A model generated the notes under the pieces. The model had not been told where the DNA came from and did not search any database. It was given only the letters and a program-made list of their open reading frames with translations. Both the position numbers and the translations under genes were made by a program. From Branchinecta lynchi (Eukaryota > Arthropoda > Branchiopoda > Anostraca > Branchinectidae), in contig JAKZAP010000009.1 of assembly GCA_023053575.1 (NCBI GenBank), positions 14,241,869 to 14,305,868 on the forward strand: 64,000 nt of DNA, given 5' to 3'. Each line of letters begins with the position of its first letter. Position 1 is the stretch's first letter. Positions 1 to 10,975 of the stretch are shown here, in pieces.

Positions 1-129
1 TCATGCTGAGTGCTGACTGACTTTTCCACGGGTCTAATGCGCGACTCGATATGAAGCGAAAGCCTAATCACTTATTCACCCGTCAGATAACTTATCCCCC
101 ATCTCACGTGTGACTGTTATTGTTCCTCT

Positions 130-340
130 AGCGCGTCTGGCGGCAGTTCATCATCGGATTTTATGAAGGACGTATTTGGACAATGCTTAACGCGCATGGA
201 GAACAGTGAATAGCGGCAAGTGCAAAGAATAGTGAGGTGTCGTTAGCGTAACAAGTGTGGGTCTCCGGGTCTAAGAATTAATGATTGCAATTGCGGAAGT
301 GGGTTGCACTGGCATTGCAGGTACGACGGGTCCTTTAAGC
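130..340 (+). repeat. family A repeat copy
   Basis: It contains ACGCGCATGGAGAACAGTGA and ends GGTACGACGGGTCCTTTAAG. It shares its last ~85 bp with the TTAA-flanked family B. Confidence 0.65.
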
Positions 341-639
341 GTAAGAGGATTGGTGTTTTACTGGTTTCTGATGGTCGAGAATGGTTTTACAAGCTAGCAG
401 CTCTTGTAAGACTAAAATCTTGAATACACCAGCATTACGTGATATCCTCCCCCCAGGTTTTTCAGCGTCAAGAGTAAGGCCTGAGTGAGCGGGAGCGCAG
501 CCAATACCCAAATTTTATTCAATTAAACACACAACGACTCGTTAGATTTGAATATTTTGTGTCATGTTTGACAAGTATTTGTCATATCCAAACTAATGTA
601 GAATTATCTTTTGTATATAATTAGTGCTAATATGGACGA

Positions 640-705
640 GAACCACCAAATCGTCTTGACCGTCGTATCTGTTTTGAAAATAAATTGAATTGAATTGAAA
701 AATTG
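640..705 (+). repeat. possible LINE 3' end with (TTGAA) tail
   Basis: A short AT-rich stretch with AATAAA (679-684) is followed by tandem TTGAA-type repeats (GAATTGAATTGAA). This resembles the 3' ends of LINEs elsewhere in the window. No coding part is left. Confidence 0.35.
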
Positions 706-840
706 AATTAAAGTTTAGTTGAAATACACTGTGTCCAGATTGTCCTTGGTACTTTCAGACACCTAACCCATTTAAGTAATTCCATACCTCATGAAAGTGG
801 TGTGAAAGTCACTTTATTTGTATACAATCATTTTTTCTAG

Positions 841-1060
841 ATGTCCGAAGAGACAAACCAGTTCCAGATCGACCCCAAAGACTTAGAAGTCAGTTTCCGG
901 AATCCGACCGCACAGTTCACCGGAAAAATAACTGTGGAATCTGTCATAGACCGGAGTATAAGGAATCACTTGGAACCGAATAAAATAGAGCAAGAACTAA
1001 CGGAGGAAAAGAAGAAGGTGGTGAAGTTGGAAGCGGAAAAGGAAATATTGAAAAAAAAAG
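841..1060 (+). CDS. shootin-1-like gene, internal coiled-coil exon
   Basis: The exon follows a pyrimidine-rich acceptor ending in AG at 839-840 and ends at a strong donor (GTATGT at 1061). It encodes 73 residues plus one base (phase 1). That base joins the first two bases of the exon at 8210 to make a valine codon in frame. The C-terminal half is rich in E and K with heptad-like spacing (EQELTEEKKKVVKLEAEK), as expected of a coiled coil continuing into the next exon. The ATG at 841 lies directly on the acceptor, so it may be an internal methionine; shootin proteins have a long N-terminal coiled coil that would be encoded upstream of this window. The exon is seen directly; the family name comes from the joined exons, mainly the proline and WH2-like part. 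Confidence 0.75.
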
Positions 1061-1384
1061 GTATGTGACAGTTCGCTAGTCAGTAATCGCCGTATGTTTT
1101 GCCTACTCAATCAAATAATGCTGAATTAGACTTGTTAGCCATGTCACAGATTGTCCGGGGGTGAAGGAAATTAGAGATGTTTTTTTTTGGTGGGGTGCCC
1201 TTGCTATTTCCTGGTATTATGAAGTCGACGAATCGTCAGGTAATTCGGTCGGTATGTAAATATTTATTGTATACTGGAAGTTAGGTTTGGAGGTAATTTG
1301 GCGAATACTAGAAGGGTAAAAAGAAGTGATCTTAATGTATGTAATTTTGAAAGTCAATTTTTTTTAGTTAAGTGCGATAATGAA

Positions 1385-1432
1385 TACTGTTGTATGGCCC
1401 TTTGTTGGCTTTAATAAATTATTATTATTATG
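1385..1432 (+). repeat. LINE 3' end with (ATT) tail
   Basis: GTATGGCCCTTTGTTGGCTT is followed by TAATAAATT and a short ATT microsatellite. The 'ATGGCCC..GGCTT' wording recurs before the tails at 49.4 kb and on the minus strand at 11.6 kb, which supports a LINE 3' UTR. Confidence 0.5.
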
Positions 1433-2104
1433 GGAATTTATGTCCGTCGGGTTCCGGAACGGTTTATGTTGTTTCCTCCTCTGTTCTTCCCGGTTGATCT
1501 GGTAGTAGATGTGGTTTGTATTTTGGTCATAGTATTTGAATTGAAACAGCCATTCGAGAGCTAAGCATGCAACAAGATTTCCAGGACCCCATGCTCCCTC
1601 CAAAGTGGGTGGATCCGATCTCGATCGACAAATTAGCACGCGTGGTTCTTGCCATCGTTCTGCCAGCCAAGTTTCGTCCCCAGATCCGGTCAGCCTTTTA
1701 AGGTTTCTGGGACCTCCCTTCAGCTTTCTACACAGTGGCCAGATCCAGTCCCTCCGTTGTACATCGATAAGATGTTCAGGACTCCCTCCTCCAATTCCCC
1801 CAATAATGACCGGATCCCAGCTGGATATACAAGGGCATGTCTATAGATCTTGTCATCGTTCGGCCAGCCACATTTCATCCCCACTTTGAACAGCTCTAGG
1901 TTATAATGAATATTAGACAATAATTAAATTTAAATTCTTTTGTTGATATTCGTTAATAAACTATATTAAAGTTAATAATTCAATTATTTTATTTTAATTT
2001 TAAAATTACACTATATTTGGGTTAAGTTTTTAGTTGATAGCAGTTTGTATCTCAATTTTTTTTTATGCTTATTTTTACAATTCTTTTTCTATATAAATAT
2101 TCTT

Positions 2105-2476
2105 TGAGCCCAAGCTGACTTTGAAACATTTATTCAAACAATGTTTACAACGGATACGTCAGCTATGATTCTTCATCAGCGAGTATTTCGGCCCTTCTTG
2201 GCAAGGGTCCTCGTCAGCCTGACTGATGAAAAATCATAGCTGACGTATCCGTTGTAAACATTGTTTGAATAATTTTTTCCTATAATAAAATTAAGTATAT
2301 ATTCATTTAAAAATAATTATCTTTTTTATATCGATTATTGAAAAAGGCTATTTTTTAACTATGCTTATAAATACTCTTTGAGCCCAAGCTGACTTTGCCA
2401 AGAAGGGCCGAGATATCGCTGATGAAGAATCGTAGCTGACGTATATCCGTTGTAAACATTGTTTGAATAAATTACT
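2105..2476. mobile_element. foldback element cluster (family D)
   Basis: A copy of GAGCCCAAGCTGACTTTG plus TACAACGGATACGTCAGCTA is followed by an inverted copy ending ATCCGTTGTAAACATTG. A second partial copy begins at about 2380. The CGGCCCTTCTTGGCAAGGGT core is diagnostic for the family. Confidence 0.75.
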
Positions 2477-2981
2477 GCCTACATTAATAAAAAAGAAAAA
2501 AAGCTATAGTATCTATCATTGGCACTATAAGTGTTCTGCCTACTTGATTTCATTCCGGTCACTTCTCCCGCTCGGCTTGTATGCCGCGCCGCAAGATGTC
2601 TAATAGTCCAAGATACATCTTAATAGGACGACCGGTTATCCTTCAGGTGCCGGACGGGTGTCTTTCGTTTCCAGCTTCCAATCGTTTTCAGTCTTGGCGT
2701 AGTAGATATCCGTGAGATATAGCAGGAGCCAAGGCAAGGGTGCTGGTGCTTCGGAGCCAATGTCTGGTGGTCAACTGTCCTGCTAGGGGGGCGGAACCTT
2801 TGAAATTTCGTCCTTAGTTTGGTCAGAATTTTCGCATGAATGACAGTTACTTACGACCGTCCTGACCCCCCCCCCCCCCCCTTACGAGTTTCGTCCCGAC
2901 ATCTCCGTCCGCTTGACACATAGGCATGCTACAAGATTTCCTGGCCACCGCCCTGAACTCGCCCCTAGTGTTGGCATACAC

Positions 2982-3153
2982 ACTGTAAATAGTATATCCA
3001 AGTAAGGACTAGAGTTAACTGCAGTATTTGCTACTGGGATTCCTCTTATCTCTATTTTGTATAAATCTTATCTCCGCAGAGATAAGGACAATCCCACTAG
3101 CAAATCCTGCAGTTACCTTTGATCCTTAATCGGAAATACTTTTTACAGTGCAG
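2982..3153. mobile_element. TA-type MITE, TIR CACTGTAAA (family I)
   Basis: The ends are CACTGTAAATAG and TTTTTACAGTG. The interior is a long imperfect palindrome around TTATCTC...GAGATAA, with GCAGTATTTGCTACTGGGAT on one side and its complement on the other. Related copies are at 8546, 36397 and 43499. Confidence 0.7.
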
Positions 3154-3429
3154 TCTGAACCCTTAGGGCGGCTCTTTCCACATAATCTCCATGACTCCAG
3201 ATCACCAGACCGACAAACTGACGAAAAAGCGATGATAGTGCCTTAAAAAGGAATGGCGGCCACCTAATGGCTATAGCCATTAGGTTGACACTGATAACTA
3301 GGAAATAAATCAATAAGACTAATAAAATAGAATATTAAATCCAATAGAGCTGCGTTCGATTTCAGTCCTCCTTGTCACGGTCTTGTCTTATTATTACTGA
3401 TTTTTCAAGCTTTAAAACCGTTTTATTCA

Positions 3430-3490
3430 GCCTTGTCAATCAATCAATCAATCAAGTTTAATCCAAATAACTTAAAGCTAAAAGAGGAAT
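3430..3490 (-). repeat. LINE 3' end with (TTGA) tail
   Basis: On the minus strand it reads CTTTTAGCTTTAAGTTATTT, then GGATTAAACTTGATTGATTG. The same end recurs on the + strand at 30400-30455. Confidence 0.55.
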
Positions 3491-3506
3491 ACAAATTTAC
3501 GAAATA

Positions 3507-3948
3507 CAGGAGTGTTGCATGAAGCTGCCCTTACTATGGCACCGCCCACCCCCCAATTGGCCATGGTACATGATCCTGCCACGTTGGATCAAAAGCTGCC
3601 ACCAGCCCGAAAAATCATGCAAATTCCAAGTAAACAGCAAATTTCTTTATTTGCAAAAGGTCAAGGAACCTCTCTGACCAAACAGCTGGCTTCTAACTTC
3701 ACCATGTAGCAAAATACCATTTTTAGGGAAGTGGGCGACTTCATGATCACTTGGGTGCCTATATTCTTTTGTTTTCTCCAGCTTAGTCTTGAACAATTAC
3801 AAGTAAACTATGGTACCAGCAGAAAGCGAAGGTTCTAAGCTTCCTTTCAGGATACTCCACTGAATTTTATTTCAACCTTTACTCTTTTTCCCTAAGTAAT
3901 TTCCCCAAAAATAGGAGTTTAGGGTGGCAGCTTCATGCAACACTCCTG
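3507..3948 (+). mobile_element. 442-bp TA-flanked element, copy 1 (family O)
   Basis: The termini CAGGAGTGTTGCATGAAGCT and its complement AGCTTCATGCAACACTCCTG are perfect inverted repeats, flanked by TA on both sides. Apart from scattered substitutions it matches the inverted copy at 10522-10961. The open frame at 3512-3709 is contained in the repeat and shows no known domain. TA duplication suggests the Tc1/mariner group, but no transposase is present. Confidence 0.88.
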
Positions 3949-4164
3949 TACACAGACACGAAACAAATTAATTAATACACTTACAAGATATGAACAGAAA
4001 TAAATGATGGGATGAAACTACGTAAAAATTGGGCCGAAGAGTTAGCAGGATATGTGCATGTGCAAGTGTATGACTCTGCCGTCAGGTGTCACAAATAAGA
4101 CGCAGTCGAGAAATCTACATGAGACAGGCCCGAGACTTGCTCCTATAAATCGTCATTCATCGCG

Positions 4165-4230
4165 TCTTGTTTGACTTGACTTGACTTGCTTTATTATACT
4201 ACTAAATACAAAATAAACTATAAAAACACG
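4165..4230 (-). repeat. LINE 3' end with (CTTGA) tail
   Basis: The minus strand reads AGTATAATAAAGCAAGTCAA followed by further GTCAA units. The polyadenylation-like AATAAA next to the tail supports a LINE end. Confidence 0.45.
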
Positions 4231-4451
4231 CAACCGCCCGGGGAAGGCTCAAAAAGCCTGATGGTGGACGACTGAAATCCTCTGATTCTCAACCTATATC
4301 AAATTTCATAAAAAAAAAAAAAAAGGACAAGAATACTCTCGCTCAATTAACCTTTAATGCCACAATCTAAAAAGAAAAAAAAAATCTAAGAAAAAAGAAA
4401 AAGAAAAAAAAGAAAATTAAAGAATTAAATACTTTAGAATTAAATACATCA

Positions 4452-4760
4452 GAGCAAACCTCGCACTATTCACTCTTTATGTTCAAAACTATTTGAATAC
4501 CGTAAAACTAGAGTCTGCTTTTAACAGATGGTCCACAGCTTTGGGCGTTTTAAGCTACATTTTATCAGAGCTATATTTCGACCCTTCTTTGCAAGGAAAT
4601 GAACTTCATCATGAAGTTTTTCCAGCTTGAGCGGCTTGAGCCTGAAGAGGTCCCTTGCCAAGAAGGGTCGAAATATAGCTCTAATGAAATGTAGCTGACT
4701 TATCCGTTTTGCACCGTCAAATATGATTCGCAGTCAGCTTGGGCTGAAGGACTATTTACG
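4452..4760. repeat. relics of a TTAA MITE (family B) and a foldback element (family D)
   Basis: CTCGCACTATTCACTC, TAAAACTAGAGTCTGC and CTTTGGGCGTTTTAAGC match the B-family interior. After 4550, TTTCGACCCTTCTTTGCAAG and its inverted counterpart CTTGCCAAGAAGGGTCGAAA form the foldback signature. Confidence 0.6.
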
Positions 4761-4834
4761 TCGTAAGCCTTTCCCAATCCCATTGACTTCTATCAAAAAC
4801 TCGGCAGGATTCACATAACCGGTCTAACGCATCA

Positions 4835-5330
4835 ATAGCATGATTCGCAAACACTCGTCCGGAGCGTAATGCGCATGGAAAATAGTGAAACGTGGCAAGA
4901 GTAAAGATTAGTCAGGTATCGCTAGCGAGCCTAAATGTAACATAAGCTGCGTTCTTCGTCACGGGAGTCCTCACCGGTGGTCTCCGGTTTTTCTTATAAG
5001 CCGTTTTTGCATCCACCGGTGACTTCTCACCAGTCTTATAACCCGTTTTTTGAACTAACCAGTGTCCGGTCTTATCTCACCGGTGCGGACTAACCAGAAC
5101 CTGCTCGCGAGCCCTGCTGCAGCGAGGAGTTAGCCGGTTTTCATCAACTCACAGGCGAACCAAAAAAACGCGTTTAAGGGAAGAACCGGACACTGGTGAC
5201 TAAACACCGGAGACAGCCCGGAGTGCAACGAACGCAGCTATAGGGAATTTGTGTCTCCGAGCTTAAGATTAATGTATGGAGTTAGGGAAGTAGACTGTGT
5301 TGGCATTATAGGCATGACGAGTCCTTTAAG
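4835..5330 (+). mobile_element. family A repeat interrupted by an inverted-repeat element
   Basis: The outer repeat contains GTAATGCGCATGGAAAATAG and ends ATGACGAGTCCTTTAAG, as do copies at 150-340 and 53110-53292. At about 4948 it is interrupted by a ~300-bp element bounded by GCTGCGTTCTTCG and CGAACGCAGC, whose interior has many CACCGGTG-type motifs. Confidence 0.65.
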
Positions 5331-5451
5331 GTTTAACCGAGAAGGGCTGGGATAGGACAATCTAGGTTGCAACCTGGCTTATGTCTGCTCGGTAGGTTGA
5401 TACCTACAGCCTCCCGACGTAACTGGATGATTTATTCTTGCAAAGCCTTTG

Positions 5452-6447
5452 TTTGTGGGATCCCTAAACGTAAGTGGAGGGATACCTATGAAGTCGCAAA
5501 AGTTGTCCGTCTGTCTGTCCGTCTGTGAGCACGATAAGTCTAGAAGGGAATGAGGTAATTCGATGAAACTTGGTGTGAGGATCCTAATGGTCAAGGGAAA
5601 GATCGAGTTCGTAGATGGGCTCTGTAGCCTTACATCTAGGGATGGGGAAGGGGCAAAGAAAATAATTTTATAAAGTTATTGAGACAGTCGATTAAGGGGT
5701 AAGTAGACATGCTGAAAACCATATGTAAATCCATTTCCTCGCCGTACAAGGAGTTCGCCAGGAATCTGGCCAAAACCGGAAAGTTTGTTCAAAGTAAAAG
5801 TTTTATTTGAAGTTAATTAGATGTTCGATTTATGGGTAAGAATACATGCTGAGCACTAATGTGAAAATCATTTTCTACCCGGACAAGTAGTTCGCCCGGA
5901 ATCCGGCCCAAACCGGAAAATTTGTTAAACACGAAGGTTGTATTTGTAATTGGCTAAATATTCGATTAGAGGTAAGAAGAGATGCTGAATCCATTTTATG
6001 ACAATCATCTTTATCCGGACATATATTTCGCCTGGAATCCGGCGGAAGCCCGAAAATTTTTTATAAGTTAAATTTGTCTTTGAAGTTGATTAGATGTTGG
6101 ATACAGGGGTAAGGAGATACACTGAATAAGTTTTTGAGCTTTACTTTTTTGCCTGACAAGTAGTTCCGGAATTCCGCCGGACCGGAAAATTGGCAGAAGT
6201 AAGGCAAGAAGTTTCGGTCGGTTTCATCATAATAGATACGACTTACAGGGGTAAACACACATGCTGAATCCATATGTGAACTTAGTTTTCTCAGATGATT
6301 AGCTATTTGGCTTTAATCTGTTTCAAAATTTTAATAGTAAAAATGTTCAAGGAGTCTGTTGAAGACTGGATCAGGCGATGACAAGACCCAATTGTCTGGA
6401 TCAAATATTGAATTTTTGGGATCCCATCAAACACTTTGGTCTTGTTT
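5452..6447 (+). mobile_element. family E element, copy 1
   Basis: It starts near GGGATCCCTAAACGTAAGTG, followed by a short GTCC/GTCT microsatellite, GATGAAACTTGGTGTGAGGA and then about six diverged ~125-140-bp tandem units. Each unit carries TAGTTCGCC, GGAATC(C/T)GGCC and AACCGGAAA. It ends GGGATCCCATC...CTTTGGTCTTG. It has no protein-coding frame. Confidence 0.85.
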
Positions 6448-6772
6448 CCTCTGCACTTGAGACGCTGTCGTTAATCTTCGAAGACAACACTGCAACATCT
6501 TTCTTGATAACGTCTAGGCCTGACGGATTTTCCTTAATCTGGAGTATTTCCGCCAAAATTTGGTCAGCAGTCAGCTGGTCCAGATTTGAAAGCAAATTTA
6601 ATAAACAGCTTTTTTTATTTATTTTATTTGTTTTTATTTTATTTCAGATAAGGTCAACAGCGGCCACAATATAACAAAAACACACTGAACAGACAAACAA
6701 ATGTATGTAATGTAGTAATGTAACAAATGTTTGTAATGTAACTTTCCGGTTTTTACCTGGCTTGCTCCCCAC

Positions 6773-7052
6773 CAGAGCAAAGTAACTCTAAAGAGTAGTG
6801 CGAAGACCTATACTTCCCATGCTTCAAAAATGGGCCTCCGTCGCTTTGGTCGCTGCGTGCAGTGCTAATACGTAGCGTTCTACGTAGATTCTAGCCAGCG
6901 CTCGTTAACGATTGGTCAGAGCAAAATCATTCTGCTCTGCGATTGGTTGAGTTTCGGTAGGGATGTTCTTATCCGGTAGTGGAGCTAGTGTCGATTTGAC
7001 TGTGTCACTTTTTCAAAGTTATCGCATTACTCTCTAGAGTTAGTTTGCTCTG
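6773..7052. mobile_element. 280-bp hAT-like MITE with intact TSD
   Basis: The ends CAGAGCAAAGTAACTCTAAA and TAGAGTTAGTTTGCTCTG form imperfect terminal inverted repeats. The 8-bp sequence CTCCCCAC is present on both sides (6765-6772 and 7053-7060), as expected of hAT insertions. Confidence 0.88.
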
Positions 7053-8209
7053 CTCCCCACAATATGCTCCGGGAGTGAGAGTTTGTTTCGTGTTATCCCG
7101 CTTTTGCCCGACACCTAGTGTTGTAACTGAAGATGGAGCGTAGGGTAACTACGGGTGGTAGTAGCCTACGGCTTGAGGTAGCGTAACCGTAGCGTGTAAG
7201 GCGGCGGGTAAGTAAGGGCGGTAGTAGACAAGGTTTACGTTAACATATAGTGGTTTTATTTCTGACTTACTCTTTATAAAGGTAATCCCAATCCGGGTAA
7301 ATAATATCACGATCGATAACGATAATAGACTAAGTCATGTGTGACTTACCAAATATGAAGGACGAAAGACCCAGCGCTAAGACTGTAAAAAAGCTTATAT
7401 ACTCCTTACTGCACAAGTGAAGGTCCAACTGACGTGGACTAACCGGAAGCTACCTGATGTCGACGTAGTATGAGATTTAGCAATATCCAACTGACGTGGA
7501 CTTCAGTTTAACAGGATGTTGTTTAGTTCTGAGTCTTCATTTGTGCAATTAGATTCTACGAAGTACCATCATGTGCACTTCGGTTGGCACATATAGTTAG
7601 TTAAGCATTTGACATAGAGACCGACACAACACTAGCTTAAAGCTTAACTGAAAAGCGAACTTATTTATTTGACTGAATACACTGAATTATTTGAATTCGG
7701 CAAAGGGATTTTTTTTTATGTTCCAGTACCTGCTCTAATTATGACGTTCAGAATGTCTGCGGCCGTTCCCACAGCGTAAATTTTACTATGACGCGGGAAA
7801 TTCCAATCTCGACATAAACGCGTCTTTTCAGTAGGCAGTAGTGAGATTGGTGAAGATTGCTTAGTGCCTGAATACAAAAAAAAAAATCATAAATCTTTCT
7901 CGTAAGGCATATAATACAACCGCATAGAGGTACCACGAATCGCACAGAAATTTCACTATTTGAAAATCGATGATTGGTGAATAGCGGAACAAGTAGCGCA
8001 TTTTTAGCGGGTTTTCAAGTCAATTTAAGTGAATACGTGATGGGTAACTAGATTGTCCCATCCCAGCCCTTTTCGGTTAAACTTTAAAAATTCCGTTTTG
8101 AATAATATTACCCAGGCGCCAAGCATCCAAACGCCGAGGAAGTAAACAAGTTCACTTGGCGAGCGCTACTGGCTGACTGCGAATTTGATTGACATTCATT
8201 TTGTTGCAG

Positions 8210-8514
8210 TTGAAGAGCTTGAAAACGAAGTCCGAGAGCTAAGGTTGTCAAGGATTCCCCCACCACCACCTCCTCCACCACCAACTCCTTTCACACCAGC
8301 AACATCGCCGCATGGGCATAATCCCTTTGCCGCTTTGGCGCAAGTTTTCAAATTCCGGACGAAACCTTCAGAGAAGAAGAAGAAGTACAGACGAGCGAGC
8401 TTCCCGAGCGTGGATATAAAAGAGATGGAGGCGTATGAAGATTCGATCCAGAAGATTAAGGACGGAAGATTTAGCTTGAAGCATGTGGAGAAGGAAAGAA
8501 AGTCGCCTGAACAG
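8210..8514 (+). CDS. shootin-1-like gene, polyproline and WH2-like exon
   Basis: The exon starts after TTGCAG (8204-8209) and ends at donor GTAAGG (8515), in phase 0. It encodes about 102 residues. In order these are the end of a coiled coil (EELENEVRELRLSRI), nine prolines, a short hydrophobic stretch (NPFAALAQVF), a basic run (KKKKYRR), and an acidic helix ending IQKIKDGRFSLKHV. The last motif fits the WH2 pattern I..G..LK.V. The order coiled coil, polyproline, 'NP' segment, WH2-like helix, 'EE..IL' helix matches vertebrate shootin-1 (KIAA1598), an actin-clutch adaptor in axon growth cones. The order is seen; the orthology is inference. A formin or WASP-family protein is less likely because no FH2 or VCA-type acidic tail follows. 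Confidence 0.8.
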
Positions 8515-8545
8515 GTAAGGGGATAGGGGCTAAGCCCTGTGCACT

Positions 8546-8650
8546 GTACAGAGTAAGGATTAAAGTTAACTGCAGTATCTGCTACTCGGATTATTTGGCT
8601 CGAATTCTGGCTTCTTGGCGTCAAGTACTCGGAGATACTTTTTACAGTGT
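8546..8650. mobile_element. TA-type MITE relic (family I)
   Basis: It begins TGCACTGTACAGAGTAAGGA, contains AACTGCAGTATCTGCTACT and ends ACTTTTTACAGTGT. It lies just after the exon donor at 8515. The middle is deleted relative to the copy at 2982. Confidence 0.6.
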
Positions 8651-8984
8651 AGCCTATGTAAACGTCAAGCTGGATATTTCATACTTATACGCGTCTTTAT
8701 CCAAATCGAAGTTTAGTTCTTATACGTGCGATATTGATTGGCTTGGCTCGCTAGCAGAACCAAAACAAGTGATCTGATTGGCTCCACATAGGGCAAAATA
8801 GGATAATAGTACAGGAAAACGAGCTCCAAAAAGAGGTCGACCCGAAACAAATTGCCACAGAAATGATTTTTACACCATCTTGTAGAGAGACAAAAACATA
8901 TCAAAAGTTCCATATCTTGGCTAGACGCAAAATAAGCATTTTTACGTAAAACTCGTATTTTTACAATAATATATTTTTCTATTT

Positions 8985-9195
8985 TTGTCAAAATATCACT
9001 CCACGGGGTAATCCAGCCAATCACTTTACAAAGATCCGTAGTTACCACGCTTACTACGCTCAAGAGCATGGTAAGTAAATATTTTCTATAAGTTACTATT
9101 TCGAGAAGGTTGGAATGGTCAGCGTAGTAACTTTTCGTGAGGCTGGAACGAAAATAGTAAGTAATAGTTACTGTTGTGAGAAGGGTGGAACACGT
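8985..9195. mobile_element. family J MITE relic
   Basis: The right end is AGAAGGGTGGAACACG, with paired GTAGTAACTT and AGTTACTATTTCGAGAAGG motifs. Better copies are at 22.29 kb and 30.35-30.85 kb. Confidence 0.6.
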
Positions 9196-9497
9196 TCAAA
9201 CAATCCAACAGAACCTCCATCTTTGGTTCCCATGCAGCGACTAAACGGAGCAGAGCTAGTCGAGGTACTTGGTGCACTTTGAGTTGATACCCGCCTACAT
9301 TCCTCTTTGCCGCTGCGCATACCAGATGAAAAACTCTGGCAGGCGTGGAGGACAGCGGGTCACAATGGTGGACAATTGATTGGCTGGGACTCTCGAAATT
9401 TCTTCTTAGGGGCTCTGCGAACGAATTGTGAGGTTACCTTCCGATCGTTTGCATCGGGCAGGGTATCGGGAATATACTCGACTCCGCATGGTCGCAT

Positions 9498-9800
9498 TAA
9501 GTAATTTATTTATAACCCGCCATTTCGAAAGAGCGGAGTAAATATAAGAAAATAAATAAACACATAAAGACACAGAAAAAGACACTAATTTTCAATCTTC
9601 GGCCAGGAAGCAGTGGGGTCGTGCGCAGTGCTCGGTTGTCAATGATTCTTGGTAGCGACGAAGAAACATCCAAAAGGGTAACACTTGCATCTTGAATTTT
9701 GAACTTCTCCGTCAATGTATGGTTATGGCATAATTTCGACAAGGGGAGCTGGTGCTTAGAATATTTAAAATAACGTGTTCCCATCTTTTTAATCATTGAA
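9498..9800 (-). repeat. dispersed repeat with conserved antisense peptide (family Q), copy 1
   Basis: It is homologous over about 300 bp, in the same orientation, to 50528-50832. Both encode on the minus strand a peptide containing ASVTLLDVSSSL or TSVTLLDVSSSL, with KYSK/KYTK and LSK upstream. The frame is kept although the nucleotides diverge, which suggests it derives from a transposon coding region. Function is not recognised. Confidence 0.55.
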
Positions 9801-10521
9801 GAGATACATTGAAGAGATACGGAGACGGAGGTTCTTGCTTATTTGTTTTGGGTAGCATTGAGTAGGTGGCCTATAAGAGAATAGTCGCTGTACGTACGCC
9901 AGAACGTTTGTAGGTCTCCCATCCGATTTCCCGGGTCCGTTGCAGATCTGTTGATCGTCACGTCCACCAGGTTTCGTCACGACTTTCCAAGCCGGTCTAC
10001 ACTTGGGCAAGCCCGGATCCCCAATTCATTTCGCCTCACAGCAGCCGGATCCGCTTCGGAATTATTAATGTAAGACTAGGACAAGTGCTATTGCCATCTA
10101 ACAAGTTTCATCTGGTCCCTCCTGGTTCCCTTCATCTGGGAACTCGTGAGTCGTGATCGGCATACCGGGAGCCGTCAGTGCAAGGTCCTTAAGCCAAAGG
10201 GCCTCCAGAGTACCATCAACTTTGACTGTCAAATAAAACTTACAGCAGTCTGAAATTTTGCTTGTATTGTTAGCTTGGAATGATAATTGTAAGGAAAGTT
10301 GGTGGTCGATCAAAGCACAAGAGGCGAGAATTATGCGCACTGAGAATCACCGTGCCATCGAATATTCAATGGAGATAAAGGGAAGCTGGTATTTTTTTCT
10401 GCTAGATTGTTGTTCCATGTTAGAATAGTAGGCTCCTTTAAGCAATGATCAAATAGATGTCATAAGCTGGATATTTCGAACTTATACGCGTCCTTATTCA
10501 TATCAAAGTTTAGTTCTTATA

Positions 10522-10961
10522 CAGGAGTGTTGCATGAAGCTGCCACCCTAAACTCCTATTTTGGGGAAATGACTTAGGGAAAAAGAGTAAAGGTTGAAAT
10601 AAAATTCAGTGGAGTATCCTGAAAGGAAGCTTAGAACCTTCGCTTTCTGCTGGTACCATAGTTTACTTGTAATTGTTCAAGACTAAGCTGGAGAACACAA
10701 AAGAATATAGGCACCCAAGTGATCATGAAGTCGCCCACTTTGCTGAAAATGGTATTTTGCTACATGGTGAAGTTAGAAGCCAGCTGTTTGGTCAGAGAGG
10801 TTCCTTGACCTTTTGCAAATAAAGAAATTTGCTGTTTACTTGGAATTTGCATGATTTTTCGGGGGGTGGCAGCTTTTGATCCAACGTGGCAGGATCATGT
10901 ACCATGGCCAATTGGGGGGTGGGCGGTGCCATAGTAAGGGCAGCTTCATGCAACACTCCTG
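10522..10961 (-). mobile_element. 440-bp TA-flanked element, copy 2 (family O), in a dated target
   Basis: It is the inverse of the copy at 3507-3948, with the same perfect inverted ends. It interrupts a repeat: AGTTCTTA before and CATGCGATG after reconstitute the AGTTCTTATACGTGCGAT seen uninterrupted at 8721 and 11150. This confirms TA as the duplicated target. Confidence 0.92.
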
Positions 10962-10975
10962 TACATGCGATGGTG

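Larger units (their letters stand above)
5326..8088. repeat. 40-bp inverted repeat pair flanking 2.7 kb
   Basis: Position 5326-5365 (TTAAGGTTTAACCGAGAAGG, then GCTGGGATAGGACAATCTAG) is repeated inverted at 8049-8088 with three differences. It encloses a family E copy and a hAT MITE. It could be the ends of a larger element or two inverted relics. Confidence 0.5.
1061..8209 (+). other. intron of the shootin-1-like gene, filled with repeats
   Basis: The phase-1 intron runs from the GTATGT donor to the TTGTTGCAG acceptor. It holds a LINE 3' end, foldback elements, TA- and 8-bp-TSD MITEs, one family E copy and an inverted 40-bp pair; these are listed separately. Stretches 1433-2100, 2480-2980, 3160-3420 and 7060-8040 contain AT-rich or weakly repetitive DNA in which I see no gene. 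The poly-C run at about 2868-2881 has no feature I recognise. Confidence 0.7.

Noticed and set aside
3512..3709. 65-residue frame also present antisense at 10792-11013
   Set aside because: It is contained in both copies of the 440-bp TA-flanked element and is too short for a transposase.
8196..8624. 142-residue minus-strand frame with a glycine run
   Set aside because: It is the antisense shadow of the polyproline exon; no domain, and the + strand frame has splice sites in matching phase.
10098..10340. 80-residue minus frame (WLKDLALTAPGMPITTHEF)
   Set aside because: Looks protein-like in composition but I recognise no family and found no matching exon or repeat; not called as a gene.
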